Shown piece after piece: positions 34,984-43,753 of a stretch of DNA of 64,000 nucleotides. The translations under genes were made by a program, and so were the position numbers. Numbering within the stretch: the stretch's first letter is position 1; every line of letters starts with the position of its first letter. The notes below the pieces were generated by a model. The model made no database searches and was not told the origin of the DNA. It saw nothing but the letters and a program-made list of their open reading frames with translations. Source of the stretch: Bacteroidota bacterium (GTDB lineage Bacteria; Bacteroidota; Ignavibacteria; UBA10030; UBA8401); the NCBI GenBank assembly GCA_035506275.1, contig DATJPT010000020.1:1-64000 (forward strand), given 5' to 3'.

Positions 34984-35744
34984 TGTACGGCTTCCTTTTG
35001 CAGTTCCGGATTTTCCGATTTTCTATGGTACGGGAGCTTCTTTAGGTACAAGAGCCCCGCGTGAAGATGGATGAGCGCGATCACCTTGAGCGTGACAAAC
35101 GGGATACGCATAAACGAACGGAGGAGCTGAATATCGGTCAACGGACGTTCTTCTCCCACGAGAGAGCTGAGAAATATTTTCTTTCCATGTTGGTAGTCAT
35201 CAATATAGATGCGCAGCCTCCCGTTCGGCACTCCTAATTGAAAATCGAATGTCGTGTCGAGGTCGAAGAAAGGGGAGACGTAAAAGTGCTTCATTATCTG
35301 CCGGCGAAATACCCCGTCGTTCAAGCTGTCCTTCGAGAGCAAATATGGTTTCAGCTCCCTGAACGTATTTCCGACTTCGGAGACGGCGCACAGGGGATCC
35401 CCCTTTCCATCGAAACAGAAATAGAACGAAACAGGGTTAAAAATATATCCCGCCGTCCGAAGGTTTGTTATCAAATAGACCTTTCCATTCCCGAGATCAA
35501 TCCCCTGGGAGCGTAAATAGCTGTTGATATTCTCCTTGACAGAAGAGTGGAACTGATGCAGATGATCCCGGTCGCGCAGGGAAAAGAGATTGAACCTGTT
35601 CCGGCTGAAAAACCGGAGCCGCTTATCGAGACGCTCAAGTTCGTCGAGGTCGAGGCAGAACATGAAGAGCTTGTACACGAACCGGTGGCGGAGCGGCTCA
35701 AGGCGGTGATGCATGACCGTGCAATCATAAAGACAAGAATTCAT
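34971..35744 (-). CDS. DUF1365-family protein
   Basis: 257 aa, soluble. The start (MNSCLYDCTVMHHRLEPLRH, RFVYKLFMFCLDLDELE), the TNLRTAGYIFNPVSFYFCFD motif, and the C-terminal MKHFYVSPFFDL, then RIPFVTLKVIALIHLHAGLL are typical of DUF1365. Family members are almost always next to an FAD oxidoreductase and a CFA-like methyltransferase, and this is the case here. Overlaps: 4 nt with the oxidoreductase and 13 nt with the CFA-like gene. The reaction is not known. Confidence 0.92.
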   Translation of the reverse strand: MNSCLYDCTVMHHRLEPLRHRFVYKLFMFCLDLDELERLDKRLRFFSRNRFNLFSLRDRDHLHQFHSSVKENINSYLRSQGIDLGNGKVYLITNLRTAGYIFNPVSFYFCFDGKGDPLCAVSEVGNTFRELKPYLLSKDSLNDGVFRRQIMKHFYVSPFFDLDTTFDFQLGVPNGRLRIYIDDYQHGKKIFLSSLVGEERPLTDIQLLRSFMRIPFVTLKVIALIHLHAGLLYLKKLPYHRKSENPELQKEAVQWNS

Positions 35745-37054
35745 AACCGGGTCCCCGCTTCGTCATCCTTCCAGATCGGCTCTTCCTGTAATTTCCTGCA
35801 CAGCTCGAGAGCCGAGGTGAATGCATCTTCGTGGAATCCATACTTGAAATAGCTGCCGCAGAAGTACACAGGTCCCTCACTGTTCAATCGCGGAAGCTCC
35901 TTCTGAGCTTTGATCGCCCCCAGCGAGAAGATCGGATGGGTGTAATCGATCACCTTTATGACCGATCCGGGTTCCACCAATCCCGGATCATTGATAGAAA
36001 CGAAATAGTTTCTCTTCGCCGTCAGTCCCTGGAGACTATTCATGAAATAGATCGTCGACGGGGTTGAATTCCCTTTCCGATCCGCATCCAGGCGGTAATT
36101 CCACGACGACCAGGCCAGCTTTGTCTTCGGCATCATGCGATGATCGGTGTGCAGTGTTGCCGCATTATGCTGGTAGGTGAACTCTTTCAACAATCTTTTC
36201 TCGGCAGCGGTCGGTTTATGGAGCATCTCCAGCGCTTCGTCTGCGTGGCATGCGAGAATGACCCGGTCGTGGATCGCTCGTTTCCCATCCTTGAACCGGA
36301 GCTCAACCTTCCCGTTTTTGCGGATCACTCTCATCACCGGATTGCCCGTGCGAATTTTCTTAATGAAAGGGGCGACGAGCGCTTCCCGATATTTCCTTGT
36401 CCCGTTCACGACCGTCCGCCACTGATGCTGGGTGTTCATTCCGAGAAAACCATGATTCTTGAAAAACCGCACAAGCGTAACGGCCGGAAACCGAAGCATT
36501 TGATCCGGGGGAGTGGACCAGACAGCCGAACTCATAGGGATGAGATACTTCTCTATAACATCGAGACCGTATCGGCGTTCCCGCATATAGTCGCCGATGG
36601 TATGCTCCGCAAATTTCTCATTTTCAAGCACTTCCGGCGATTCAGCATTAAAGCGATGAATGTCCATCAGCATTTTAATGAATGCCGGACTGAAAAGATT
36701 TCTGCGCTGGGCGAAAAGATGATTCAGACTTGAACCGCAGTACTCGAGCCCGGATGGAACATGCTGAACGCTGAACGACATCGAAGTATTTTTCGTTTCG
36801 ACCCGCAGTTCTCTAAAAAGGCGGGTCAGGTTGGGATACGTGACCTCATTGTATACCATGAAGCCGGTATCGACCGGTATCTCCCTACCATCCTCTTCAA
36901 CGCCGACCGTGTTGGTATGCCCTCCGATATAATCGTTCTTTTCGTACAAAAAGATCTCATGCGACTTCTGGAGAAAGTGCGCGCACCCCATCCCGGCGAT
37001 GCCGGTCCCGACAATGCCAACGCTGAGCTTATTGGATCGTTTACTTTTTGACAT
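35741..37054 (-). CDS. FAD-dependent amine-oxidase-like oxidoreductase
   Basis: 437 aa, soluble. N-terminal dinucleotide fold VGIVGTGIAGMGCAHFLQK with the second motif YEKNDYIGGHTNTV, then PVDTGFMVYNEVTYPNLTRL and HNAATLHTDHRMMP, and a C-terminal FAD contact (GPVYFCGSYFKYGFHEDAF). This branch of the amine-oxidase/phytoene-desaturase superfamily goes with DUF1365 and CFA-like genes. In other bacteria, a similar gene set is implicated in making methylated or furan fatty acids; I treat this as a possible parallel. Between the two methyltransferases, 3 nt from the upstream one. Confidence 0.9.
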   Translation of the reverse strand: MSKSKRSNKLSVGIVGTGIAGMGCAHFLQKSHEIFLYEKNDYIGGHTNTVGVEEDGREIPVDTGFMVYNEVTYPNLTRLFRELRVETKNTSMSFSVQHVPSGLEYCGSSLNHLFAQRRNLFSPAFIKMLMDIHRFNAESPEVLENEKFAEHTIGDYMRERRYGLDVIEKYLIPMSSAVWSTPPDQMLRFPAVTLVRFFKNHGFLGMNTQHQWRTVVNGTRKYREALVAPFIKKIRTGNPVMRVIRKNGKVELRFKDGKRAIHDRVILACHADEALEMLHKPTAAEKRLLKEFTYQHNAATLHTDHRMMPKTKLAWSSWNYRLDADRKGNSTPSTIYFMNSLQGLTAKRNYFVSINDPGLVEPGSVIKVIDYTHPIFSLGAIKAQKELPRLNSEGPVYFCGSYFKYGFHEDAFTSALELCRKLQEEPIWKDDEAGTRL

Positions 37055-37057
37055 CGG

Positions 37058-38083
37058 TTATTTTTTTGCGAAGAGATAATGACTTACAAGCCACTCTTCC
37101 CCACCGTTGAACCCCCACAATTCAGCGCAAGCCATAAAGAACACTCTCCATCGAACCCACCATCGCGTGGCTTCTGCTTCACCGTACGTCCCTGAAAGTA
37201 TCCTTGACAGTTCATCTTTGTGACGGCGCATATTATCGAGCCAGGCTTCGCTTGTCTTCTGGTAATGCCTGCCGGATACTCTCCAATGGCCTTCAGGAAC
37301 AAAGTCATCCAGAAAATAGAAGAGCAGGTGATCGCTCGGCATGATGCCGCCGGTAAAAAAATATTTCGACATCCAATCGGAATCGTCCCGGACCTCGAAC
37401 AGATAAGCGAGTTCTTTGTGTGTGAAGATATGGACGAAAAGCTTTCCCGACGGGCGCAGGAAGCCTGCGATCTTTGCCATCAGCTTCTCGTAATTTCGCA
37501 TGTGCTCGAACATTTCGACCGACACCACCCGATCGAATTTCCGCCTTGTCGTGAATTTGTTCATGTCGGCGGTGATGATCTCGAGATTTCCTATGTTCCG
37601 TTTTTTGCATTCCTCTTCAATATAGATTTTTTGGGTCCGCGAGTTGGACACTCCGGTAATACGGGCTTTCGGAAATTTTTCGGCCATGAAAAGCGACAGC
37701 GATCCCCACCCGCAGCCAAGCTCGAGAATATCCATGCCGTCGTCAAGCTGCGCTCTTTGACAGGTCAAAGAAAGCATATCGTCCTCCGCTTGATCAAGAG
37801 CCGTCACCCCTTCTTTCCAATATCCTGAACTGTATTTCATCTGCCTGCCGAGAATCAGTTTGAAAAACTCGGTGGGAACTTCATAATGCTGCTCGTTTGC
37901 CTCTTTCATGCTGACCGCAATAGGGCTGCGTCTCAATTCGTCGACAAGGACCATACAATGCTGCTGCTGAAGCTCGCAACTCCCCTTTTTCTCTTCCCTC
38001 AGCCGTTGGCGCAGCAATCGCCGGATGCCGATTCTAATAAGCCAATCGGGAAGGGCGTCGTTTTCCAGCAATGTAGTGACCAT
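37058..38083 (-). CDS. Second CFA-like SAM-dependent methyltransferase
   Basis: 341 aa. MKEANEQHYEVPTEFFKLIL and MKYSSGYWKEG, then the SAM loop DILELGCGWGSLSLFMAEKF, VSNSRTQKIYIEE, and RVVSVEMFEHMRNYEKLMAK place it in the CFA synthase/coclaurine N-methyltransferase-like branch (plant-type). Compared with the other cluster member it lacks the typical CFA N-terminal domain and keeps only a short N-terminal helix bundle. It is the first gene of the operon. Substrate unknown; the context suggests lipid. Confidence 0.85.
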   Translation of the reverse strand: MVTTLLENDALPDWLIRIGIRRLLRQRLREEKKGSCELQQQHCMVLVDELRRSPIAVSMKEANEQHYEVPTEFFKLILGRQMKYSSGYWKEGVTALDQAEDDMLSLTCQRAQLDDGMDILELGCGWGSLSLFMAEKFPKARITGVSNSRTQKIYIEEECKKRNIGNLEIITADMNKFTTRRKFDRVVSVEMFEHMRNYEKLMAKIAGFLRPSGKLFVHIFTHKELAYLFEVRDDSDWMSKYFFTGGIMPSDHLLFYFLDDFVPEGHWRVSGRHYQKTSEAWLDNMRRHKDELSRILSGTYGEAEATRWWVRWRVFFMACAELWGFNGGEEWLVSHYLFAKK

Positions 38084-38162
38084 AGAATTCGAGCACAGAT
38101 CGTTAAAGATATATTACGGCGAACAAATCAGCAAACTGTCATGGAACGTGTCCGCCCCGTTT

Positions 38163-38183
38163 TAGGGCCTTTTCTAGGCCCTA
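38163..38183. repeat. Perfect 8-bp palindromic hairpin
   Basis: TAGGGCCT-TTTCT-AGGCCCTA lies 80 bp upstream of the methyltransferase operon start. As it sits between divergent genes it is unlikely to be a terminator and could be an operator. Confidence 0.5.
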
Positions 38184-38370
38184 TTTTGCTTGCTTTTTAC
38201 CCTGTTTAGTTCTAATATGAGCACGCCACATTGAACACTGTCTTTGCTTGACAAGTTCGCGCCTCCGTTTTGCGGCGCTGGCAAATGGTCTGGAGACCTC
38301 TCTGCGTTGAGTTGCATTGTAGGCAAGAGAAACGTGCAGATCAGCGCAGAACAGGAATGTGATTGCAAGT

Positions 38371-38411
38371 AAGCCTCGGGATTCTTCCCCAGCGGAAGAT
38401 GAGCGAGGCTT
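38371..38411 (+). promoter_or_regulatory. Terminator-like stem-loop in the leader of the gene at 38478
   Basis: AAGCCTCG (38371-38378) pairs with CGAGGCTT (38404-38411), and inside it TCTTCC pairs with GGAAGA around a CCAGC loop. TTTTGCATTTT follows. No gene ends upstream on this strand, so it looks like an attenuator or the end of a short RNA. Confidence 0.5.
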
Positions 38412-38477
38412 TTGCATTTTATCAGGATCTTTGATGTGAATTTCCGGCAACCTATTCGTTGCCTAGAAGGAGGATTT

Positions 38478-38729
38478 GTGGAATTCACTTCGCAGTTACG
38501 CCGGCATCTGGGGGAGTCAGCACATCTCGTTACCCTCCGTACAAGAACTGACCAGCGCACTCATCTCCTGGACTTCACAAAGGACCGCCCGGGAGAGGAA
38601 ATCACCGTTATAGAAGTCGGGGAACACGGCGTTACCGTCGAGTATGCTGCGTCAGGCCATAAACACATCTTTGCTTTCGATGAAATTGCAGTGAAGGAAC
38701 GGACGCCGCAGAAGGCACGGCCTTCTTAA
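38478..38729 (+). CDS. Small hypothetical protein (83 aa)
   Basis: The GTG at 38478 is chosen because AGGAGG lies five bases upstream; the frame extends upstream to 38412 into the hairpin and that is unlikely. Sequence VEFTSQLRRHLGESAHLVTL, then LLDFTKDRPGEEITVIEVGE and VTVEYAASGHKHIFAFDEIA suggests a small beta-barrel (SH3-like) fold. There are no membrane segments. No family name recognised. It is followed 134 bp later by asnA. Confidence 0.66.
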   Translation: MEFTSQLRRHLGESAHLVTLRTRTDQRTHLLDFTKDRPGEEITVIEVGEHGVTVEYAASGHKHIFAFDEIAVKERTPQKARPS

Positions 38730-38862
38730 GGCGCGTTCTTCATACACGTTTCTCCGCAACAACACAGACTCTTTTCAACACGCTCGTCAACCATCTCCGC
38801 TTACGAAACGAGCTGTTGCCTCACGAATGCGATCACTACCATACGAAAGGAGCATTTCCGCT

Positions 38863-39990
38863 ATGGCCGATAAGAAAGCAGATCTTGCAGGACCCGGTAT
38901 TGGCAACTATGAAGAGTTGGAATCGATCCTGCCCCGCAATTACAGATCATTGCTGGACCCAAAGCAAACGCAAAGAGCGCTCTTCGACCTTAAAGAATAC
39001 ATCGAGGATCATCTTTGCAAAGAACTCAATCTCATGATGGTACAGGTTCCGCTCATCGTGGACGTCGAGAGCGGCGTCAACGATCTCTTGGACCGGGACG
39101 GCTCCCGTACGCCCATTCAATTTCACATCTCCAACGACCACGACAAGAATCCGGTCGACGCTCAAGTCGTCCAGGCTGCAACCAAATGGAAGCGCGTCGC
39201 CCTCAAACAATTCGGAATGAAAGTCGGCGAAGGCCTTTGCACAGATATGAGAGCGGTTCGCAAAGACTATTTTCTCGATCACGACCATAGCGTCTATGTT
39301 GACCAATGGGATTGGGAAAAGATCATTACGTCCAAACAGCGAAACCTCGCATACCTCAAGGGGGTGGTCAAAAAGATCTGGAAAGTTCTGACGGGCGCAG
39401 AGCATTATATCCAGCGCCGTTATCCAAAATTGCACAATAAGAACTATCCCGACCTGCCGGCCGAGCTGACGTTCTTGCATGCGGAAGATATTCTTGAAAT
39501 GTATCCGGATTTGCCGAGGAAGGCCCGCGAGACTCAAATACTTCAAAAATACCCCGCCGTTTTTATCATCGGAATCGGCTGGCCGCTGAAAGACGGTTAC
39601 CCGCACGAGAATCGGGCGGCGGATTACGACGACTGGGTGACGGTGAATCAATCGAAAGACGGAAAAGTCACGCACGGCTTAAACGGCGATATCCTTGTCT
39701 GGAACCATGTGACGAAACGGCGCCATGAACTGACGTCGATGGGAATTCGGGTCAACGCCGAAACGCTCAAGACACAGTTGGAGATGGCGGGACAGCTCGA
39801 TTTCCTGAAACAGAGCTATCATCAGGGAATCGTTGCAAACGAACTTCCGCTGAGCATCGGCGGGGGCATCGGTCAATCGCGGACCTACATGCTCCTCCTG
39901 AAAAAAGCCCATTTGGGAGAAGTGAGTGTCACCGTGTGGCCGAAAATTCTTAGAGAGATGTGTGCCAAGAAAAATATCCACGTCCTCTGA
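38863..39990 (+). CDS. asnA: Aspartate-ammonia ligase (asparagine synthetase A)
   Basis: 375 aa from the ATG at 38863 (AAAGGAG ten bases upstream; the longer frame from 38827 is not supported). AsnA makes asparagine from aspartate, ammonia and ATP and is built like a class II aminoacyl-tRNA synthetase. Visible features: LNLMMVQVPLIVDVESGVND, RTPIQFHI, FGMKVGEGLCTDMRAVRKDY, HSVYVDQWDWEKII, AVFIIGIGWPLKDG and the ATP motif ELPLSIGGGIGQSRTYMLLL. It is longer than E. coli AsnA (~330 aa), with an extra segment at about 160-215 (YLKGVVKKIWKVLTGAEHYI). Single gene. Confidence 0.93.
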   Translation: MADKKADLAGPGIGNYEELESILPRNYRSLLDPKQTQRALFDLKEYIEDHLCKELNLMMVQVPLIVDVESGVNDLLDRDGSRTPIQFHISNDHDKNPVDAQVVQAATKWKRVALKQFGMKVGEGLCTDMRAVRKDYFLDHDHSVYVDQWDWEKIITSKQRNLAYLKGVVKKIWKVLTGAEHYIQRRYPKLHNKNYPDLPAELTFLHAEDILEMYPDLPRKARETQILQKYPAVFIIGIGWPLKDGYPHENRAADYDDWVTVNQSKDGKVTHGLNGDILVWNHVTKRRHELTSMGIRVNAETLKTQLEMAGQLDFLKQSYHQGIVANELPLSIGGGIGQSRTYMLLLKKAHLGEVSVTVWPKILREMCAKKNIHVL

Positions 39991-40019
39991 CTGCGGCCCA
40001 TGCGGTAAGAGCTCTCTTT

Positions 40020-40098
40020 GTGATGCCATCACGGTGTCGACGAAAGTCGCCGATCAATGGATCGGTCGGGTCCCGTCCGGCAACCGTGATGGCATCAC
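40020..40098 (+). ncRNA. 79-nt cloverleaf-like structured element (candidate RNA or repeat)
   Basis: A 16-bp perfect inverted repeat (GTGATGCCATCACGGT at 40020-40035 and its complement at 40083-40098) encloses three nested hairpins: CGAC-GAAA-GTCG (40038-40049, a GNRA tetraloop on the plus strand), CCGATC-AATG-GATCGG (40050-40065), and a weaker TCGG/CCGG arm (40066-40080). Each outer arm is itself a palindrome GTGATGnCATCAC. There is no T-tract, so it is not a terminator. Located between asnA and the GH2 gene. Confidence 0.5.
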
Positions 40099-40243
40099 CG
40101 ATTTCACAGAACTTCGTTACGGATATTTTCTCCCGTTGCCCCTCCTTCATCCCTCATCGTCGTAGAATTTGAATGGCTTGATTAGTATCTTGCCATGGTC
40201 GATCCGGAAGCAATTCATGTTGCCTGAAAGGAGCTGTCTTACA

Positions 40244-42895
40244 ATGCAAAAGGTGATTGTCGTTATCTTATTGACCACGCTGGTTGCGGCACAACCATCG
40301 CTGTGCCTTCCTCCGAATGGCAACGGCCGCACACAAGTAGAATTGAATTCCGGCTGGGTCTGCAAAAATATCAAACAGGAAGGGGCTTCGGGAGAAAGAT
40401 TGTCCACCCGCTCATATCCGTTGTCGCGCTGGATGCCTGCAACGGTACCAGGCACGGTATTAACGATGATGCTCAATAATAAACTTGTCCCCGACCCTTT
40501 TTACGGAATGAACAACGCAAAAATTCCGGACATTTATCAAACCGGGTCCGATTACTACACCTATTGGTTTGTGAATGATTTCCAAACCAACGCGCCGCAT
40601 AACGGCGAACAGGTTTGGCTGGACTTCCGCGGAGTCAACTATTCCTGCGAACTATATCTTAACGGCCGCAAGTTGAACAAGACGACTCACCGCGGGATGT
40701 TCTTGCGTCAATCCTACAATATTACCTCTTTTCTTTCTTCGGACGGAAAGAACCGCCTCGCCGTTCTGGTGTATCCTCCCGATCCGGCCGGCGATCCCAA
40801 CGGCGGACAGGGGGGCGACGGAACGATCGCGCACAGCATCACGAACCAATATGTGGCAGGATGGGATTGGATCCAGCCGATTCGGGACAGGAACACCGGA
40901 ATTTGGGACAAAGTCACGATCAAGAGAACGAACACCATCCGACTGAAAAATCCCTACGTCATAACGATCGTTCCGGGGAAGCGATTTCCCGGGGAGCCGC
41001 AATCTCCGGCGATCATCAGAGCGAGTGCGGAGATCGAAAATCCGACCGGGAAAGAGGTGCGGGGAACACTCAGGTATGTGCTCGAAGGAAACACCGTCGA
41101 AAAGGAAGCCGTTCTCCCGCCGGATTCTACGACAGAGATACATTTACCCGATCTCCTTTTGCAGCAACCAAGATTATGGTGGCCGAACGGCTACGGCGGC
41201 CAACCGCTCTACTCCTTTGAGTTCCAATTCATCAACAGCGATAACAATGTGCTCGATGCAGAAACCGTCGTGACCGGCGTTCGGGAAATTCAGACACAAT
41301 GGAACAGCCACACGAACAGTCGGGAGGTTCTGGTAAATGGGCAGAAAATTTTTATCAAAGGAGGCGACTGGATCATCTCGGATGCCATGCTTCGGTTCTC
41401 GCGTGAACGGTACGACGCGGAAATCCGCTTCCACCGGGACATGAACTTGAACCTGATCCGCATTTGGGGGGGAGCGATCACCGAGCGCCCGGAATTTTAC
41501 GAGGCGTGCGACAAGTATGGATTGCTCGTCTTTCAGGACCTATGGATCTCCGGGGATTGCAACGGCAAGTGGTTCGACGCGTCGAAAAAAGATGATCAGT
41601 GGACACGGCGAAACTATCCCGACGATCATCGATTGTTCCTTACGTCTCTTGCGGACCAATTGAAGATGAACCGAAATCATCCCTCGCTCGCATTCTATTG
41701 CGGCGGCAACGAAATTCCCCCTCCCGAAGACATCCTATTTGCCATGAAGGATTCACTGCTGCCTGCGCTCGACAGCGCGCGGTATCTTTTCGAATACTCG
41801 AATGTCGACAGCATGTCGTACAACTCCCTCGGCGGAAACGGAGACGGCCCTTACCGGATCGAGCCGGTGAATTTTTTCTGGGACAATCATTTCTTTCCTT
41901 TCAATTCCGAGATCGGCTCGGTCGGCGTGGGAGATGATGAATCACTCCAGCGATTCATCCCAAAAGAAAACATGGCCGTCCCCGATTTGGCTGCCAATAA
42001 AATTGATTCCGTCTGGCGGTACCACAAATTCAGCGGCTATGGAAAGTTCATTGATGCCTACGGAAAGCCGGCGACGGTCAGAGACTTCGCCGCAAAAGCG
42101 CAGCTGGTGAACTACGACGAATACCGCGGGTTGATGGAGGGGCACATCGATCATATGTGGGATTGGTACACCGGAGTCATCATCTGGAAGACGCAAAATC
42201 CATGGACCGCTTTGCGCGGACAGATGTACGATTATTACCTCGACCCGAACGCCTGCCTGTACGGACTGCACCATGCCAACGAGCCGGTGCATGCGATGTA
42301 TGATCCGACGGACGGAATGCTGGTCGTCGCTAACCACACCTTCGTGCCGTACCGGGACGTGATGCTGCAGGCCCGGGCGTTTGACATGGGGGGAAAGGAC
42401 ACGCTGGTGTTCCAATGGATCATCCAAATAAGCCCGACAACCACTCAGAAGATCAGTTCGATAAAGGAAACTGTGGATAAGCTTTTCTCAGCGCAGGGGT
42501 GTTTCCTGTCGCTTCGATTAATCAACGCGTCACATAAGACGCTGAGTGACAATTTTTACTGGCTGCCGGATTCTACCGGAAATTATTCCGGCCTGCGGAA
42601 TATAGCGAAAGCAAAACTAGAGACTGAAGCCAAGAAGGCGGGTGAAGGAAGAATTGAAGTATCTCTCGAAAACCCCGCCGGATCGCCCGTGGCCTTCTTC
42701 AATAGAGTCTCATTGATTGATATGAAGACGAAGAAACGATTGCTGCCGGTGTTCTACAGCGACAATTATGTTTCCGTACTGCCCGGCGAGGAAAAGAAGA
42801 TCTTTATTGATTCCCCGTCATCGGTCAACGTGGTGAATTCGGAGGTCTCGATCAGCGGATGGAATGTGGAAGAAGCTCTTGTGAGGATAAAATAG
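40244..42895 (+). CDS. Secreted GH2 beta-mannosidase/exo-beta-glucosaminidase-like enzyme
   Basis: 883 aa from the ATG at 40244 (AAAGGAG upstream). Signal peptide to about residue 20. GH2 domains: sugar-binding jelly roll (30-215; WMPATVPGTVLTMMLNN, YYTYWFVNDF, VWLDFRGVNYSCELYLNG), Ig-like (220-345; WWPNGYGGQPLYSFEF), TIM barrel (350-700) with LNLIRIWGGAITERPEFYEA, acid/base Glu490 (AFYCGGNE) and nucleophile Glu556 (FPFNSEIG), then C-terminal beta-sandwiches. The YGMNNAKIPDIYQTGSDYY segment is typical of the branch containing exo-beta-glucosaminidase and plant endo-beta-mannosidase. No T9SS domain, so periplasmic location is likely. The exact substrate cannot be inferred. Confidence 0.87.
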   Translation: MQKVIVVILLTTLVAAQPSLCLPPNGNGRTQVELNSGWVCKNIKQEGASGERLSTRSYPLSRWMPATVPGTVLTMMLNNKLVPDPFYGMNNAKIPDIYQTGSDYYTYWFVNDFQTNAPHNGEQVWLDFRGVNYSCELYLNGRKLNKTTHRGMFLRQSYNITSFLSSDGKNRLAVLVYPPDPAGDPNGGQGGDGTIAHSITNQYVAGWDWIQPIRDRNTGIWDKVTIKRTNTIRLKNPYVITIVPGKRFPGEPQSPAIIRASAEIENPTGKEVRGTLRYVLEGNTVEKEAVLPPDSTTEIHLPDLLLQQPRLWWPNGYGGQPLYSFEFQFINSDNNVLDAETVVTGVREIQTQWNSHTNSREVLVNGQKIFIKGGDWIISDAMLRFSRERYDAEIRFHRDMNLNLIRIWGGAITERPEFYEACDKYGLLVFQDLWISGDCNGKWFDASKKDDQWTRRNYPDDHRLFLTSLADQLKMNRNHPSLAFYCGGNEIPPPEDILFAMKDSLLPALDSARYLFEYSNVDSMSYNSLGGNGDGPYRIEPVNFFWDNHFFPFNSEIGSVGVGDDESLQRFIPKENMAVPDLAANKIDSVWRYHKFSGYGKFIDAYGKPATVRDFAAKAQLVNYDEYRGLMEGHIDHMWDWYTGVIIWKTQNPWTALRGQMYDYYLDPNACLYGLHHANEPVHAMYDPTDGMLVVANHTFVPYRDVMLQARAFDMGGKDTLVFQWIIQISPTTTQKISSIKETVDKLFSAQGCFLSLRLINASHKTLSDNFYWLPDSTGNYSGLRNIAKAKLETEAKKAGEGRIEVSLENPAGSPVAFFNRVSLIDMKTKKRLLPVFYSDNYVSVLPGEEKKIFIDSPSSVNVVNSEVSISGWNVEEALVRIK

Positions 42896-42899
42896 GTTG

Positions 42900-42990
42900 G
42901 AAGAAGGCGACGTGAATACTCCTTCGTAGCATTCCTTCGGCATTCGCTCCTTCCTGCAATAGCGGGACTCAGTTCAGAATGACAGGGACG
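42900..42990. repeat. Possible dispersed repeat remnant
   Basis: The ~90 bp between the GH2 gene and the convergent LolA-like gene reads like a decayed dispersed repeat (CATTCCTTCGGCATTCGCTC, ACTCAGTTCAGAATGACAG). Related words (AGAACTCAG, CTACGAAGG) occur near 31580. Weak. Confidence 0.3.
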
Positions 42991-43018
42991 ATGGATGATG
43001 CACTACAGTCGCGGCATA

Positions 43019-43753
43019 TTATCTCTTCAGCGCCGCTTTGGAAAAGAGATAGTCCGGAATTGAAGCATCGAGATCGATGGAGTCGATCAGGAACTCCGTC
43101 CCCTCCCCATCCTTCAAAACATCCTTGTATAGAACCGATTTCGAGACCCATCGGTTTTGCACCCTCATGACCTCGCGCACGTCGACCGTCTTTAGTAATT
43201 TTCCGCTCTCGGCGTAAAGATTTTCACGCAGCAGGACATAGCGGTCTTTATCCACCCATACGCGGCGGTGATGATAAGCAATATCTTCCTTTTTGGCGGT
43301 CAGATCGACAACCCAGCAATCGCGCCCGCTGAGGGTATCCTCGGAAATCACTTTCGCGGAGTATAAATTGGGGAGATGCGGGTCTTCCATCATATCTTCG
43401 TACGACAGATCGGAGCCCATCACCGACTGCCGCAGCAAGCTTCCCGAGATCATGATCGTGCGGTCGGTGGAAGGCGAATAATCCCACAACATGTCCTTCA
43501 GCTTCAGCATTTTAGTCCCTTTTTCCCTCGCCGGCGCCAGAAACTCGGTGTACGATTCGTTCGTACCTCTCTGCCACGATTTTGATTGGACTGTTCGCGT
43601 CTCTCTGCGTCCACGAATGACCATCCGCGAAACAACGATCTTGTTCTCCGCAAACATATTTTCATCAACCTTCTTCAATAGCTCATCGCCGGAAGGCTGC
43701 TGTGGAAGAAATGAAATAAGCGAAGTCAAACACAGCAATAACGAACGATTCAT
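43019..43753 (-). CDS. Outer-membrane lipoprotein-sorting (LolA-like) protein
   Basis: 244 aa with a signal peptide (LLLCLTSLISFLPQQ). The pattern DELLKKVDENMFAENKIVVS, WQRGTNESYTEFLAPAREKG, KMLKLKDMLWDYSPSTDRTI, RDCWVVDLTAKKEDIAYHHR, VWVDKDRYVLLRENLYAESG matches the outer-membrane lipoprotein-sorting family (LolA-like beta-fold). These proteins carry a hydrophobic cargo across the periplasm. Last gene of the TetR operon. It overlaps the upstream permease by 4 nt (ATGA) with AGGAGC upstream. Confidence 0.88.
   Translation of the reverse strand: MNRSLLLCLTSLISFLPQQPSGDELLKKVDENMFAENKIVVSRMVIRGRRETRTVQSKSWQRGTNESYTEFLAPAREKGTKMLKLKDMLWDYSPSTDRTIMISGSLLRQSVMGSDLSYEDMMEDPHLPNLYSAKVISEDTLSGRDCWVVDLTAKKEDIAYHHRRVWVDKDRYVLLRENLYAESGKLLKTVDVREVMRVQNRWVSKSVLYKDVLKDGEGTEFLIDSIDLDASIPDYLFSKAALKR

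Noticed and set aside
38947..39675. 242-codon open frame on the minus strand
   Set aside because: Antisense to asnA, whose motifs are clear.
40020..40098. The inverted repeat as terminator of asnA
   Set aside because: No T-tract follows either arm, and a terminator does not need nested hairpins.
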